The notes: a model not told the origin generated them from the sequence alone. A DNA stretch of 64,000 nt from Uranotaenia lowii (GCF_029784155.1 NC_073693.1:116276503-116340502); one strand, 5' to 3'; numbered from the stretch's first letter, positions 33,110 to 44,738 are shown. Made by a program: numbers and translations.

Positions 33110-33351
33110 AAGACGGCGGCAACGCTATTCAAACCGTATGGAGCACATCTCTCAGATTTTCCCTCAGATTTCCCCTTTTTTGACAGATTTAAGCTTTTTT
33201 CTTCAGATTTGAGCTTTCATCTCCTATGCTCTCAAGGCAAAAAAGCTTAAATCTGAGGAAAAAAAGCTTAAAAACGAGATTCACGAACACTTATTTAAAA
33301 GATGTTGGTCACACGATACATAGACAAATCGTGTAAAGTTGCCGGGTCCTG
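33110..33351 (+). mobile_element. 242-bp hAT-type MITE, copy 4 (+)
   Basis: Flanked by CAATCAAC at 33102-33109 and 33352-33359 (8-bp duplication). Shares private variants with copy 3 (GCCGGGTCCTG end, AACACTTATTTAAAAG), so 3 and 4 are closest relatives, as are 1 and 2. Confidence 0.9.
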
Positions 33352-33777
33352 CAATCAACCCGAAACCAACTGAGCCGAATGAAACATAAACAAACCAAAG
33401 TCACAAACACACCAACACAATAGAAAAACAGATCAGAATCCAACTACAAGTTCCATAGCCACAGATAATAAAAATAATACATATCAAGAAGTGATCGCTA
33501 GGAGACAGACATTTTAAAATAGACACAAAAAGTGGTTAGATTAGATTAATCCAGTGTTTAAATTATTAATCATTCTGGTATGTACGCAAAAATCAACAAC
33601 ACAAAATCAAATTAAAACTTATAGCTATTTAAAACAATATAGGTTCGGAAAAATCCAACATCAACCCAGCCATTAAAAATCCAACAGACACAAACAGTAC
33701 ACACTCTGTAAGTCGATTAACTTAGAATGTAAAACACAAAAATTATTCATCCGATTATAATAAATTATAGATTTTCC

Positions 33778-33806
33778 CTGATGATGGCCAAGATCATGGC
33801 CGAAAC
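33778..33806 (+). ncRNA. hammerhead-ribozyme-like core in the Penelope 3' region
   Basis: CTGATGA, then TGGCC...GGCC able to form a 4-bp stem around an AAGATCAT loop, then GAAAC. This is the conserved order of a hammerhead core (CUGANGA, stem II, GAAA). Penelope-like elements are known to carry hammerheads. Helices I and III and the cleavage triplet are not evident, so activity is doubtful. Confidence 0.35.
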
Positions 33807-33811
33807 GTTGG

Positions 33812-33881
33812 ACATTGAGTAAATGTGCTGTTTTTAATAATATTTAAACTGACTGAGAAGCCGAAACGTCCTAAATTAGAC
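33812..33881. repeat. Penelope 70-bp inverted repeat, right arm
   Basis: Exact reverse complement of 31117-31186. Confidence 0.95.
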
Positions 33882-33892
33882 AAAAGTGGATA

Positions 33893-35102
33893 CTTAGATT
33901 AGAGCTGTAAAAAACGAAAATTCAATTAGCAATATATTTCATAACTCTTTCACCAACTTAAATTCTATGTTTTAGAATTATATGTTGAAATATTTAAATG
34001 TTTTAAAATATTTATCATCGAAAACAACTTTGTCATGGAAAAGCATTTGGATACTTAAATTGATTATTTGCTTTTTTGAGAATTCTTTCTCCTTCAATTC
34101 CGGATACAGTTAGGGAAGACGGGACATACCATTGTTTTGCTTGCATAAATCAAGAACATACCTAACAAATGGAACCAAATATGACTTGGAAACAATCATA
34201 CAATCGAGAAAATGGAACAGAATATAGCATGGGAATTTTTGGGCTCGAGAGGGTATTCGAGCACAAGGAATGTTTTTCCAGTGGTTAAACACCCCTCCCT
34301 CCATTCAGTAGAACGTGGGAAGGTGCTTCGATGATTTGAGACCCCCTCATCTCGCCTGGGGGAAGATATAAAATGGAGAGAGGGTTTTGAATAATTGAAT
34401 TTCATTTTTTGAATATCTTGAGAAGGGGGTCTCCCTTCCTTCCATTAGAGATAAAGGAATGGGCAAGGGAGTCACTCTCACAATTTTTATAATAATTTGA
34501 GAACGAATAGGTAAAATAAATGTCCCTTAACGTAATTTTGATACCCACTCTATATTAAAAAGGTACCGCGAAGATTCCGTATATAAACAAAATGTTTCGG
34601 TATAAGTTATAGACTTATGAAGCAAAGAGATCCCGAGTCAAAAAAAGGATTAAAACAAAACAATTTTATTTCGAAGAAATATTTAAATGATTTTTAAATT
34701 GAATTTAAAATTTTGTGCAAAAAAATGAGAAGTTAAATAACTAGGAACCACCAATTTCAATAAATTTTCCATATAATTCCATATAAAAAAAAACGTTTGC
34801 ATTGAATGTGATTAAATTTTGAATTAAGAATAAGATTATCACCAGATCAGATATTTAAAACAAAAACTTTTATCAAACTGATCTTCTAAATGTGAGAAAA
34901 GATTCGAAAACATAAACTCGAAATGCAGATAACATGTTCAATCAATCAAAGAACCAGTAATCATTTAAAATAAATTAGATTAGAAATCTAACAGAGTTTA
35001 GTTTAATCAAATCTCAATGAATTGAATACATATTTCAAATGGATAATGATATGCAGGATTCAGAATATGAACATACTCAAGTAGAGGATAATTTTAAAAA
35101 AG
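33893..35102. other. AT-rich noncoding DNA
   Basis: No recognised feature. A slightly purine-rich stretch at 34240-34450 has no coding character. Confidence 0.4.
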
Positions 35103-36612
35103 ACTAGCTGATCCCGTACGAACTTCGTTTCGCTTTAAATCATTGGTACGTCAAAATGAGTTTAGAAAATGAATTCGAAACATTATTTCGACAATTATGG
35201 GGAAAAAATTCAACAGTGTTTAAAGCTATTGTTACTATTACTTTAAATTCAAATTAAACGGTTGATTGGCTTTTTATTAAAATTTATGTGAGAGTGTTTT
35301 CTTCTGGATCGGTTGCAAAATCTAGACATTATGGCAGAAACATGTACTATTTGTCTATGTGCACGACTCTTTTGCTTGACCTTCACACTTAAATTGGTAT
35401 CAATTAACTGCCTCCAACAAAATTATTGCACAAAACACTGAACTTTCAATGAAACCCTCTTTTTCTGCCCAAAATTCGATAATTGAAACCCATTTTACGT
35501 TCCTCAAAACTCCCTTTTGCCTATTTTCTTTTCAATTTAAATGTAAAATAACGTCAGGAACTTGAAAACAGTGAACAGTGAATATAGACGCCCCTTTCGC
35601 CGACCCTTGACACGGAACATGCTACCTGGAGTCAATTGCTCATAGTTTATAATCCTCATCTGATCATTTTCATCTCAATCCGATGCATGATCACGACAAT
35701 ATCACGAAAACAGTGAGAAACTAACATGGACGGTCTTTTTTTGACCAAGATTCAAAACTTGACACCTGAAATCAATTATCTTTTCTGTTAACCTCCCATG
35801 TGTCAATTTTCATTACAATTCTATGCTCAATCAAGAGAATATCGTAAAATCAGTGAACAGATAATACCCCCTTTTGCCGACCTTTGAGTCAAGATTTGAA
35901 ACCTGAAAGCGAAAGAACGTCCCTCAAAACTCCTATGCGGAAATTTTCATCTCAATCCAATGTAGAATAACGTCAAAATCGCAAAAACATTAAATTTGGG
36001 TATGGACGACTCCTTCAGCCAACTTCTGATCCGCAATTCGAAACATGAAATCGATTGCTGGTCCCTCAAATCACTCATGTGCTAATTTTCATCACAATAC
36101 GATCTATCGTAAAGCCAATATCGCAAAAACATTAATCAGTGGATATGGACGACCCCTTTGGCCGACCCCTGACCCTAAATTTGATAACTGTAATCGATTG
36201 CTCGTCTCTCAAATCACTCATGTGCAAATTTTCATCACAATCCGGTGTATAATAACGCCAATATCGCAAAAACATTAATCAGTGGATATGGACGACCCCT
36301 TTGGCCGACCCCTGACCCCAAATTTGATAACTGTAATCGATTGCTCGTCTCTCAAAACACTCATGTGCAAGTTTTCATCACAATCCGACGGAAAATAACG
36401 ACAATAACGTGAAAACAATATTTGTCTTGTATGGACGACCCCCTTCAGAAGGGGTCGTCCAAAAATCTAAAAACATTTTTCATCATTCCTCGTCCTAATG
36501 AGCATCCATGCCAAATTTCAGATCTCTAGCTCTTAAGACGGCTGAGTCTATAGAGGACAAACAAACAAACAAACAAACAAACATACAGATAATTGCTTTT
36601 TATATATATAGA
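35103..36612 (+). repeat. dispersed repeat with 142-bp internal tandem units
   Basis: Begins CTAGCTGATCCCGTACGAAC, a head shared with 49741 (CTAGCTGACCCGG). From about 35640 to 36420 an approximately 142-bp block built round TCATGTGCAAATTTTCATCA repeats about six times; the last two are near identical (GACGACCCCTTTGGCCGACC). It ends with (ACAA)n and TTTTTATATATATAGAT. This head-body-microsatellite layout suggests a non-autonomous retroposon; the family is unknown. Confidence 0.6.
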
Positions 36613-37108
36613 TGTAGGTCAGAATTTATTAATAAAAAACTCTGGTCAAGTTATTTTGAATTTTTTTTTATTCAAATTTCAAATCTGAGAAATCTATCTG
36701 GCATAGAAATTAATAAGAGAAAATTCAGCCTAAGTTTGTCACAAACGAGAAATGAAAGTTAAGTTAAACCTAATATATTTTTATTTTTGCGTGCAACGGC
36801 AATCTGGTAAGCAAAGTATAGCTTTTGGTTTTTATAGTTTTTTTAAATCAAATTTCGGAAAAAAATGAATACCTAGTTTATTAAAACACGTAAATTTCTA
36901 TAATGATTATAAAGTTGACATTAATTTTTCACTATCTATACTCATATATGAGTATATACTTACGTTTATAGGTTGCATTCTAGGTTGCTCCCTTTTATTT
37001 ATTTAATTCCCTGCAAATCCCTGCATTGATGTTTGGAAAACATATGTTTGAACCAATAGAAAGATTTCAAATTAAACTATTAGTTTTCTTAAGAATTATA
37101 TAGCAAAA
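36613..37108. other. AT-rich spacer
   Basis: Nothing recognised. Confidence 0.4.
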
Positions 37109-37289
37109 GCTTGTGAATAGCTCAGTTGACAAGTCAGTTGATTCCTGAGCTGACGACCACAAGTTCGAGCCCAAGAGTAAACATCCAACACAGCTATAGC
37201 GGAAAAGTTTTTTAATAACTGTCTGTCAACTACAACGTTGATATATGGTCGCTAATGCCAAAAAAATGGTTAAACGACTTTAATCAAAG
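37109..37289 (+). mobile_element. tRNA-derived SINE, copy 1
   Basis: The 5' head has pol III A- and B-box-like words: TAGCTCAGTTGA (about 37118) and AGTTCGAGCCC (about 37163). The body (CAACGTTGATATATGGTCGC, AATGGTTAAACGACTTTAATC) matches a reverse-strand copy at 61368-61543. Two independent copies with the same ends support a SINE family. Confidence 0.8.
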
Positions 37290-38638
37290 CAAAAAAAAAT
37301 CACAAAATAAATCTAAACTTGTATTAAAAAATCAGTTTAGGGAAAAATTAGATTGAGCTAGGCAAAGCCATATTTGGATGCTTTTTTATAGAAGGGAATT
37401 GTGATTAAAATTTCTATTATTTTTAACTATCAAAAATTTAATTTAATTAGATCAATATAATGAAACACTAAAAAAACGAACATTTTAAAAAGAGATTATT
37501 TTTTGGGACTTGTTTTTTTTTGTAGCCGGCCTAAAAGTAATTCACTAAAACTTGTCAGCCTAGCGATTAAATGTTGAGAAACTAGAATAAATTACCTACA
37601 AAATGAATCTTACATTATCAAAATCAGTTAACATTTTTAGCCAAAGAAATTACAACAAACTACGAATCAAATATTGATGACACAAATTTGAACAGATATT
37701 TAGCGAACGGCATGGGAAGATTGAATATTTTTTCAAGATTTTTACTAGTACTCATTGATTCCTCTGCTGATCGTCTAAGATGGCTTTGAAATTCCACGTA
37801 CACCAGAATTTTTAGATTCAAGACCTGTTCAAAAGATCTATCAGAAAAGGGGTAGGCCTCGTAGCGGCACGACAAACACACGGGAAAATTGTTCCTATAA
37901 ATTTTAAGAGGTATTTTACCAAAATCTTTGGCTCGTATGACATTTTGACACCTTTTATTTTAGCAAAACTCACCAAGTCCTAGAGGAGTGAGAGTGGTTA
38001 TAAAGCAAAACAAATTTTGATGTTGGGATGAAAATCCTATAAATCGGTATGAAATCGGTATGTTTTGCCAAATATCGATAATCGGTATATACATATTCTT
38101 GGTCAAAATTTTGCCCAAAAATCGGTATAATTACCTAAAAATCGGTATGTGTGGCATCGCTGCTCGCATGAGCATATGCTCCAAAAGTTAGAACGATACA
38201 TGAACCCATCGATGAATTAGAATTTTTGTGAGACGAAAAAAATGGTGTTTTTAAGTTAAAGGAGACTTGATCCATTATTCAAGGAGCCCCAATCCTAGGC
38301 AACAATCAAGCCAATTCCGAAGATATAAGCACAGAGGACAGACGTACAAGCTCGAACAAAAAATCTTCAAAAAAGTGTGTAAAATTTCAAATGCTGACAT
38401 CCAAAAAATACGTTGAAAATTGACTTGAAACAGTGCCATCTGTTCGACCGTTTAAAAGTTGTAAATCAAATTTTCAAGAGCCCAGTTTTCGAAAAGGCGT
38501 AATCGTATATGCACTCATCAATAATTAAATTAATGCCGCTCTAAAAAAGATTGGTTCAATTCATTGCTAGATAATTGCAATAAGAGATACTTTTCACTGG
38601 ACAGAATTTCCTTTCCTTTATTTTATACGGGTTTTATT
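37290..38638. other. AT-rich noncoding DNA
   Basis: Includes a cluster of AAAATCGGTAT words at 38036-38150. No coding or RNA feature recognised. Confidence 0.35.
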
Positions 38639-38798
38639 AATTGACTTTTTTCGGTGAGTCAAACAACTTTCTTTTAATTTACGCACCGTTTCGGGTTACT
38701 TCTCGTGACTCATTACTAGATGTCCCCAAGAGTATCCCGAAACGTTACGTAAATTTGAAAATAAAAATAAGTTGTTTCACTCACTGAAACAAGTCAAT
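38639..38798. repeat. 160-bp inverted-repeat element
   Basis: Arms of about 60 bp: left ATTGACTTTTTTCGGTGAGTC through CACCGTTTCGGG, right CCCGAAACGTTACG through AAACAAGTCAAT. The loop carries CCCCAAGAGTATCCCGAAAC. The GAAACG ending of the arms recalls the Penelope terminal repeat, so this may be a related solo terminal piece. Confidence 0.6.
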
Positions 38799-39183
38799 AA
38801 GTGAAAGTACGTAGTAGTACAAAACGTATAAAAAGTACAGGTGATAAACTATTTATTAATTTCTATTTTTGCACTACTGAGGCAGTCGAAGCAACTAAGT
38901 TTTTAGCACTTCTTGAACGGTTATCTCGGTGTTTGGAGACATCTGGTGGCCCAGCCAAAAAACAAAAATTGGTTCAAAACGATTGTTGGAAATTTTACAC
39001 AAGTTTAGTGGGCTAGCTTTAACGTCTGTTCTCTGCGATAAAAGATCGGTTGACTATTTTTGGTCATTAGTTCTCATTTGACAGCTTGTATTTTTTTTAT
39101 TTTTATGAAAACAGAAAAATACATCGTGTCATGAACAAAATTTATTGTAGTGGCTAAAATTGCTTTAAACAATTTTTCTACGT

Positions 39184-39612
39184 CTAGGCCGGAACAAATT
39201 TCAAATCTTTCTTTTGTAATTTGGAGTTAGAATATCGCGAGGGGGTTATAATAAAAAATAATATAAAAAAAACAAATAAATTGGAACAAACTGCATGAAA
39301 GCTTGTATGCAACAAAAAATTCATAGTATATCATTGCACAAAACCTTAAGATCAAGTTATTTTTATCAAAAAAATCAATAAATTATAGAATATAATAGGT
39401 GAAATAACTCTCATTTTCATCTTCCAATATTTTGTTTTTGGTCTTATAATCTTTAGGATATTCGTTTTTTTCCTAAATTCATATAAAATACTTCAAACTG
39501 TATTCATTTCTCCCTTTTGTAATGTTGGAAATTTTGCGGAGAGCGTGGGGGGGGGGGGGGGGGGCGGTGAGGGTTGTAACAAAAGAAGAAATTAATATTT
39601 TGCTCAGATTAT
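39184..39612 (-). mobile_element. MITE, GGCYGGAACAAAT family, copy 2 (inverted)
   Basis: Starts AGGCCGGAACAAATTTCAAAT, carries CATAGTATATCATTGCACAAAAC (complement of the ATAGTATGCAA block) and ends TAACAAAAGAAGAAATTAATA. A run of 18 G lies at 39547-39564, at the position where other copies have a C or G run. Confidence 0.7.
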
Positions 39613-39684
39613 GCACATATTTGAGATGTTGCATTGCACAAAGTATGAAATGAGTAACAACAAGCAGGTACCATCTTTTTTATA

Positions 39685-39945
39685 AGACCGGAACAAATTT
39701 GAAATCCGCCTTTTGTCATTTGGAGTTGAAACATCTCGAGAGGGTGGGGATAATAAAAATTAAAAATATTTGGAAAAAAACTTGCATGCAACAAACTTGT
39801 ATAAAATCTCCATTACAAACAAATCGAAAATATAAAAAAAAACCCTAAAAACAAGTGATATAGTTTCTATCTTCTACTGTATCAAATTTTTGTTAAAAAT
39901 ACTTTGAACTTTATTTATTCTTACCGCTTTTGGAAAAATCGGATC
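39685..39945 (-). mobile_element. MITE, GGCYGGAACAAAT family, copy 3 (truncated)
   Basis: Starts GACCGGAACAAATTTGAAAT then CCGCCTTTTGTCA; follows the family through CTTGCATGCAAC, then decays. The right terminus is not seen. Confidence 0.55.
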
Positions 39946-41164
39946 GACAAAAAAGAATTCGATACATTTTTCGGAATAATAAAACCCCATAAATGCTCGA
40001 TATTCTATTTCAATTTATATAAATGATTGAGTATTTAATGTAAATCCACCATCCTGAACATTTAAACACTCTACAATCAACAACTAAGCTGGTAGAATAC
40101 ATTTTAGGTCTTGGTACAATCAGTGTAGTGATGAGAACTTCTAATAGATTTTTTAAATGAAATAATAATCACTCTATTTGACATATTACAATTCATTTTT
40201 CATAATTTGTATCACTTTGATGTCTTCTACAAAGTTGTAGCCAGGAAAATTCCCTATAAGATCATGTTATTGACATATGGAGTTGGATGAACGAAAAAGG
40301 AAAGGCAAGCGATTTTACAGTGATTTTTATGATTTTGTCTTTGAAAAAACCATTAAAAAGGTAAAAAAAAATCTTAAAAAAAAAAATTGATTTAGACCCT
40401 TCGAAGCATTATTTAAAAAAAATTCTCAAATGATTGGGGAAAGTTCCAGCTTTCGAATGGTGCAAAAATTAGCGATGCTTATGGCGTATTTTTTTTTGAT
40501 TCCGGATTTGCCTCTGGAACCGTCAGAATAAAAAAACGATCTTCGGTTTTCGAGTTATTCCATACGTAGGTGTGCGTGAGAACGAGCGCAATATTTACAT
40601 GCAGCTGTCATTTTGTTCTCCCTTCTAGATTTCTTCATTCGGTTCTTCACATCCGGATTGCCTTTTTTCGTGTCCGGATTGCACTGGACAGCAGATAGTA
40701 CGATTTTGCTTGGCTGAGAGGTTCAAAGTCGCGGCAATCATCAATTTCCCGTTCATTATTTCAACTGTTTTGCTTTCAGCCAAAAGCAGCTGTTTAATGT
40801 TTTGACAACAACGTTGAGAGTGTTGGTGAACTTCTCGCAAAACTGACTTTCTTCTCAGGGCGACTCCGTCCGTTTTTCGAGCGAACCTAGGTTGCCTCTC
40901 GAGCAATAAATGAGCACGATGACAGCAGTTAGAGCGAACCTAGGTTGCCTCTGGATTGCCTCCATGTGAAAAAAATACGGTATTATTTTCGATAAATAAA
41001 ATGGTTCCATCAGAGACACCGTACCATAATATGCATTTTGGAAAACTTTTTCTTAACAAAAATTGAGATTTGATTATGGCTTCTAAAATATGGCATTGTG
41101 AAGTTCATATTATACTTTAACGACTGTGATAATGGAATAAGTATTTTCAATGTAATTTTTTCTT
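39946..41164. other. noncoding DNA
   Basis: AT-rich to about 40560, then a block of more balanced composition (40560-40960). An exact 21-bp word, GAGCGAACCTAGGTTGCCTC plus T, occurs at 40879-40899 and 40932-40952. No gene recognised. Confidence 0.4.
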
Positions 41165-41513
41165 CTGTGTTTAGTGTATGAACATCGTAAAGTGATCAAA
41201 AAAGATCTTCTAGTCAAATTTTGTTCACTTTTTCAAACTAAGTTCAATAACTGTGAAATTTTTTTTTGTAAGACATTCCGGTTTAGAGATATATCGAAGG
41301 AATCATGTATCTCTAGGGATTAAGTATCCCCAGTAACTTGATGACCTTTTTTTTTGGTTATCAGATTTTTCGTTTCCCTATATTTTTTTCGATAATCCGT
41401 AGAAAATTCATAATAAATGCAGAAAATCCGAAGATATCGACGATCGACCTGTGGATCCGTAGAAATGCTTAAAATCCCTAGATTTACGGAAAAATCCGTT
41501 GATCTGGCCACGC
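41165..41513 (+). repeat. dispersed repeat pair, copy 1
   Basis: Shares with 44365-44738, in order: AAGTGATCAAAAAAGAT, GACATTCCGGTTTAGAGATAT, GGGATTAAGTATCC, AAATGCAGAAAAT and GATCCGTAGAAATG. The right part has GTAGAT/ATCCGT inverted words. Family unknown. Confidence 0.75.
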
Positions 41514-43898
41514 TGGTGGTGATAAAGAAACAACAGAGAGATCCAGGGTAGAAGGAGATTTCCGGGGAACTGAAATGAAGGGAGAAAATTCGTCAATGAT
41601 CAAACAAATTGTGCAGCCAATGATTAAATTTGTGGTAGGGTAAGTGAGCCCTATTTTGGCATGGCCCTTTTCTTGGCATGCCAACATGTCTTTTCATGTT
41701 TTTTAGGTCCAAATTGAGCTAAAAAATGTTGAATATATTTTCATTGCGAAGAGAATAATTTGTTTCAAATCTGTGCATACCGATTTTTTTTTATTGTTTG
41801 TACTTTATTGAAGTAGTTAATTTTTTTCGAACTGCAATTATGTTGGAAATCATCGTATGAAAAGCAGATGAACTCACTTTCCTAGTGCAACTGTTAAATT
41901 CACATGCGATTTCAAACGCGGACATTCATTTGAAAAATTTGCAATAAATACTCATGCCTACAGTTAAACCCGGCAAGAAATCAAAAAATACTAGAAAGAC
42001 AAAAGAATGAATTTTTATTTAGGTTTTGAATAAAAATTTAAAACTAATTTTGTTCCTTTTCTTGGCATGCAACTTCAATCGAACTACACCACCAGTGTTG
42101 GAAGCTGGAAAAAAAATACATGTTCATTAAAGAGGTATTTTTGGGCTGATGTTTTCCCTAAAAAATCATTTAAAACTACGCACAAATGTTTTCATACTAA
42201 TTGGGTTGTATGATAAGACCTTTTCTATCAACTTAATTGAGCTTCGAAATAAGTTGGAGAACATAAGTGATTCGACTAACTAAAAGTCATATTTAAGCAT
42301 TGAAAATGCAAAAATCGCTATATGGGAACCATGAATCGAAGGTATGTACATTGGCATGCGTGCGAACAGCATTTGCATTGCAGACTGCCGAGCAAATGCC
42401 ACGTGGTCTCCACAGTGGTTCGAAATAAATAAAATACTAAGTGAAATTAGGCAACTCACATGACTAAAGATGTTTTTCTTATCTAAAAACTGTTAGATCG
42501 ATGGCAATTTTTGACTTTAGTACATAAAATACATAATTAATTGAATTTTGGAATCGTTTTCTATTGCTTCGGAACAACCATACTCAGATTTGATTTTGTG
42601 AATTTTTGTTCTAATTTTTTTTCTTGGAAACAGAAATTGGAAGTTTAGGAAAATATCGTTTTCTTTCAAATTATTCCTTATATTATTAGATGTGAGTCGA
42701 ACTAAAAAAATGTTTTTGCAAGGTTTACATTCATACATCTTTTTGGGCGTGTCAAACCACTGCGCAACGCCCCGGGCATTCGAGATGGCTCTTGCTAGAA
42801 GCTCATAATCTCAGCTAACAGATTCAAAAGGACAAAATTTTAAAATACCATCTAAGAAATTTTTCAATTCCTAACTTTATGAAGCCAAACTCCACAATAT
42901 GAAGATAGTTATTTGGTAGTGAAAATAACCTTATGTGTCGCAATCGCAAGTCTTCTAGAGTATTTTACAATCAATTTATGGTCTATAAAAACTAAAAAGG
43001 AATAATTTAAACAATGATTTATAAATGACAACACATCATGATGCACAGAACAATAGAAATGTCGTAAATGAATCTGTCGTTTGGCTTAGCATTCCTGAAT
43101 TAGTCCAGTTAGCATTCAAGTCAGGAAATTCCAAAAAAAAAAACTGAGAAAATCTTAGCAATTTTTCCTATATTTGGAAAAATCTTATCGATGAGAAAAG
43201 TTCAAAATAAGATATTTCAATTTAACGTTACAACACCACTTTCACAACAATCATGTTCAAGTCGTTTTTTTAATATTTCGTTTATTTCACACGGCTCAAA
43301 CCTTTCAGTATGACTCCCTTTCAAGTCGTATTTGATTTTTATTTTGATGAAATTGTCTCGAAAAACTTCGCAAAAATGATGAACTGTGAAATCTCTTTAA
43401 AAAATTTCGAGGAATGTGAATCAATCGGGGCCAGATACGGATATTTTACCTCAATATTCTGGCAGCAGGACCACACCAACTTTTTTTTAAAACTCTACGT
43501 TGAAAACCTGGGCTAGTCTGGATAAGCCTATGCCATCAGAAATACTTTTTCTAGATTGATTTGCTTTATTTAGATTTTATCAGTCCTTCATAAGTAACTT
43601 ACTGTATACATATTGGAGAATTTTTTTGAAGAGTTCCGTTTAAAAAGTTTGCTAACATAATATGTAAGTTTCGATTTCATCAAAGGGATTTAATGTTCAT
43701 TAAAAAGAGAAAGTTCAAACCACTCGCGAACATCATTCGTTTCTGAATCGGTCCCCCTGATGAAGGTTTGGTTGTCATTCATACACTAATGATTCTTGTT
43801 CATATACATATATTCTGAAACAACTTGAGGTGTTTATAGTAATCACTTTGTTTAAATGAGTAAAAAGTTTAAAATTTTGAAAATTTAAAAAAAAAATT
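41514..43898. other. AT-rich noncoding DNA
   Basis: CCTTTTCTTGGCATGC occurs twice in direct order (about 41666 and 42056). A 68-codon frame at 43310-43516 has no recognised family and no splice context strong enough to call. Confidence 0.35.
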
Positions 43899-44277
43899 GG
43901 AGTGGTACGCTGCCAACAACGTGCAGGTGGTTCCCAAGGACAAGAACCCTCCCAACACGCCAGAGCTCCACCCAATTGAGAAATACTGGGCTATTGTCAA
44001 GCGGAACCTAAAGAAGACCAAAAAACTGCTAAGGACGAGCAGCAGTTCAAGGCAAACTGGCTTTCTGCGGCGAAGAAGGTGGACAAAATCTGATGGCAGG
44101 GGTTAAGCGTAAGGCCCGGCAATTCGGATTAGGAAAAGCTGAAACTTAACTGAATATTTTTCCTGAATTTTATACTAATTAAACTTGAAAAAGAAAATAT
44201 AATTTGATTTTTTAAATAAACGTTTTCACCGATTTACACGCGTTTTCCCTTTACCAAATTTTGACCGTATCACCCTT
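43899..44277 (+). mobile_element. DD37E transposon, 3' relic
   Basis: Encodes WYAANNVQVVPKDKNPPNTP, ELHPIEKYWAIVKRNLKKTK, then a frameshift; it includes the catalytic Glu (HPIEKYW). It continues through the 3' flank to CGGTCAAAATTTGGT-type terminal repeat (here CCAAATTTTGACCGTATCACCC), ending at TA 44278-44279. The 5' three quarters are missing. Confidence 0.9.
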
Positions 44278-44364
44278 TAGACCTAGGTTCAATTTAAGCC
44301 TGCAGCGCATAACATTTTACAGGTTTTGGATATCCCATTCAAATTTGGGGCAGTCTAGTGTATG

Positions 44365-44738
44365 TAAATACAATGTTAAGTGATCAAAAAAGATTTTCAA
44401 GTCATATTTTGCTAAATTTTTCAAACAAATTTCAATAACTGTAAAATCAAATGTTTGAAAACTTGTTGATTTGATCTTTGTAAGACATTCCGGTTTAGAG
44501 ATATAGCGAAAGAAACATGTAACCCCAAGGGATTAAGTATCCTCATTATCCCCTACTGATTGAGGGAAAAATAAATTTAATGACCGTTTTTTTATTTCCA
44601 GATTATCGTATCCCTTTTTTTTCGATAATCCGTGAAAATCCATAAGAAATGCAGAAAATTCGACGATATCGAGCATCGATCCGTAGATCCGTAGAAATGT
44701 TTCAAACCCGTAGATCTACGGAGCAATCCGTACATCTG
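44365..44738 (+). repeat. dispersed repeat pair, copy 2
   Basis: See 41165-41513. About 3.2 kb apart in the same orientation. Confidence 0.75.

Larger units (their letters stand above)
31187..33389 (+). pseudogene. GIY-YIG endonuclease C-terminal part of a Penelope protein
   Basis: Plus-strand coding pieces in order. 31187-31483: TYFSLPHIPGLSHQINKDLR, then the GIY-YIG core VYSIPCDTCPGRYVGKTTNS and MKQRIYGHKSN. 32062-32174: LEKLLKTGREYTDPEVVQL, then EKTALLKHCITYKHRFN. 32419-32485: ENVNIVDRTFNPHTLDMLEC. 32984-33109: SRRDVQGVSIIYAGLLSLLS, then YAEIRRGKKHTNPISSTIN. 33360-33389: PKPTEPNET and stop. Each break is a MITE; removing them joins the pieces largely in frame. In Penelope-like elements this endonuclease nicks the target for reverse transcription. 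Here the RT is absent, so it is a dead fragment. Confidence 0.88.
31088..33880 (+). mobile_element. Penelope-like element with nested MITEs
   Basis: Flanked by the exact 12-mer CAAAAGTGGATA at 31076-31087 and 33881-33892, a target duplication of the size Penelope-like elements make. A perfect 70-bp inverted repeat (31117-31186 and 33812-33881) lies near both ends. The element keeps only the C-terminal GIY-YIG part of the protein; the RT is missing, consistent with 5' truncation plus an inverted terminal segment. About 1.55 kb of the 2.8 kb is nested hAT-type MITEs. Confidence 0.88.

Noticed and set aside
39547..39564. G18 run as a quadruplex or regulatory element
   Set aside because: It occupies the homopolymer position common to the MITE family; its exact length may also be a sequencing artefact.
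43310..43516. 68-codon frame as a host exon
   Set aside because: No homology recognised and weak flanking splice signals.
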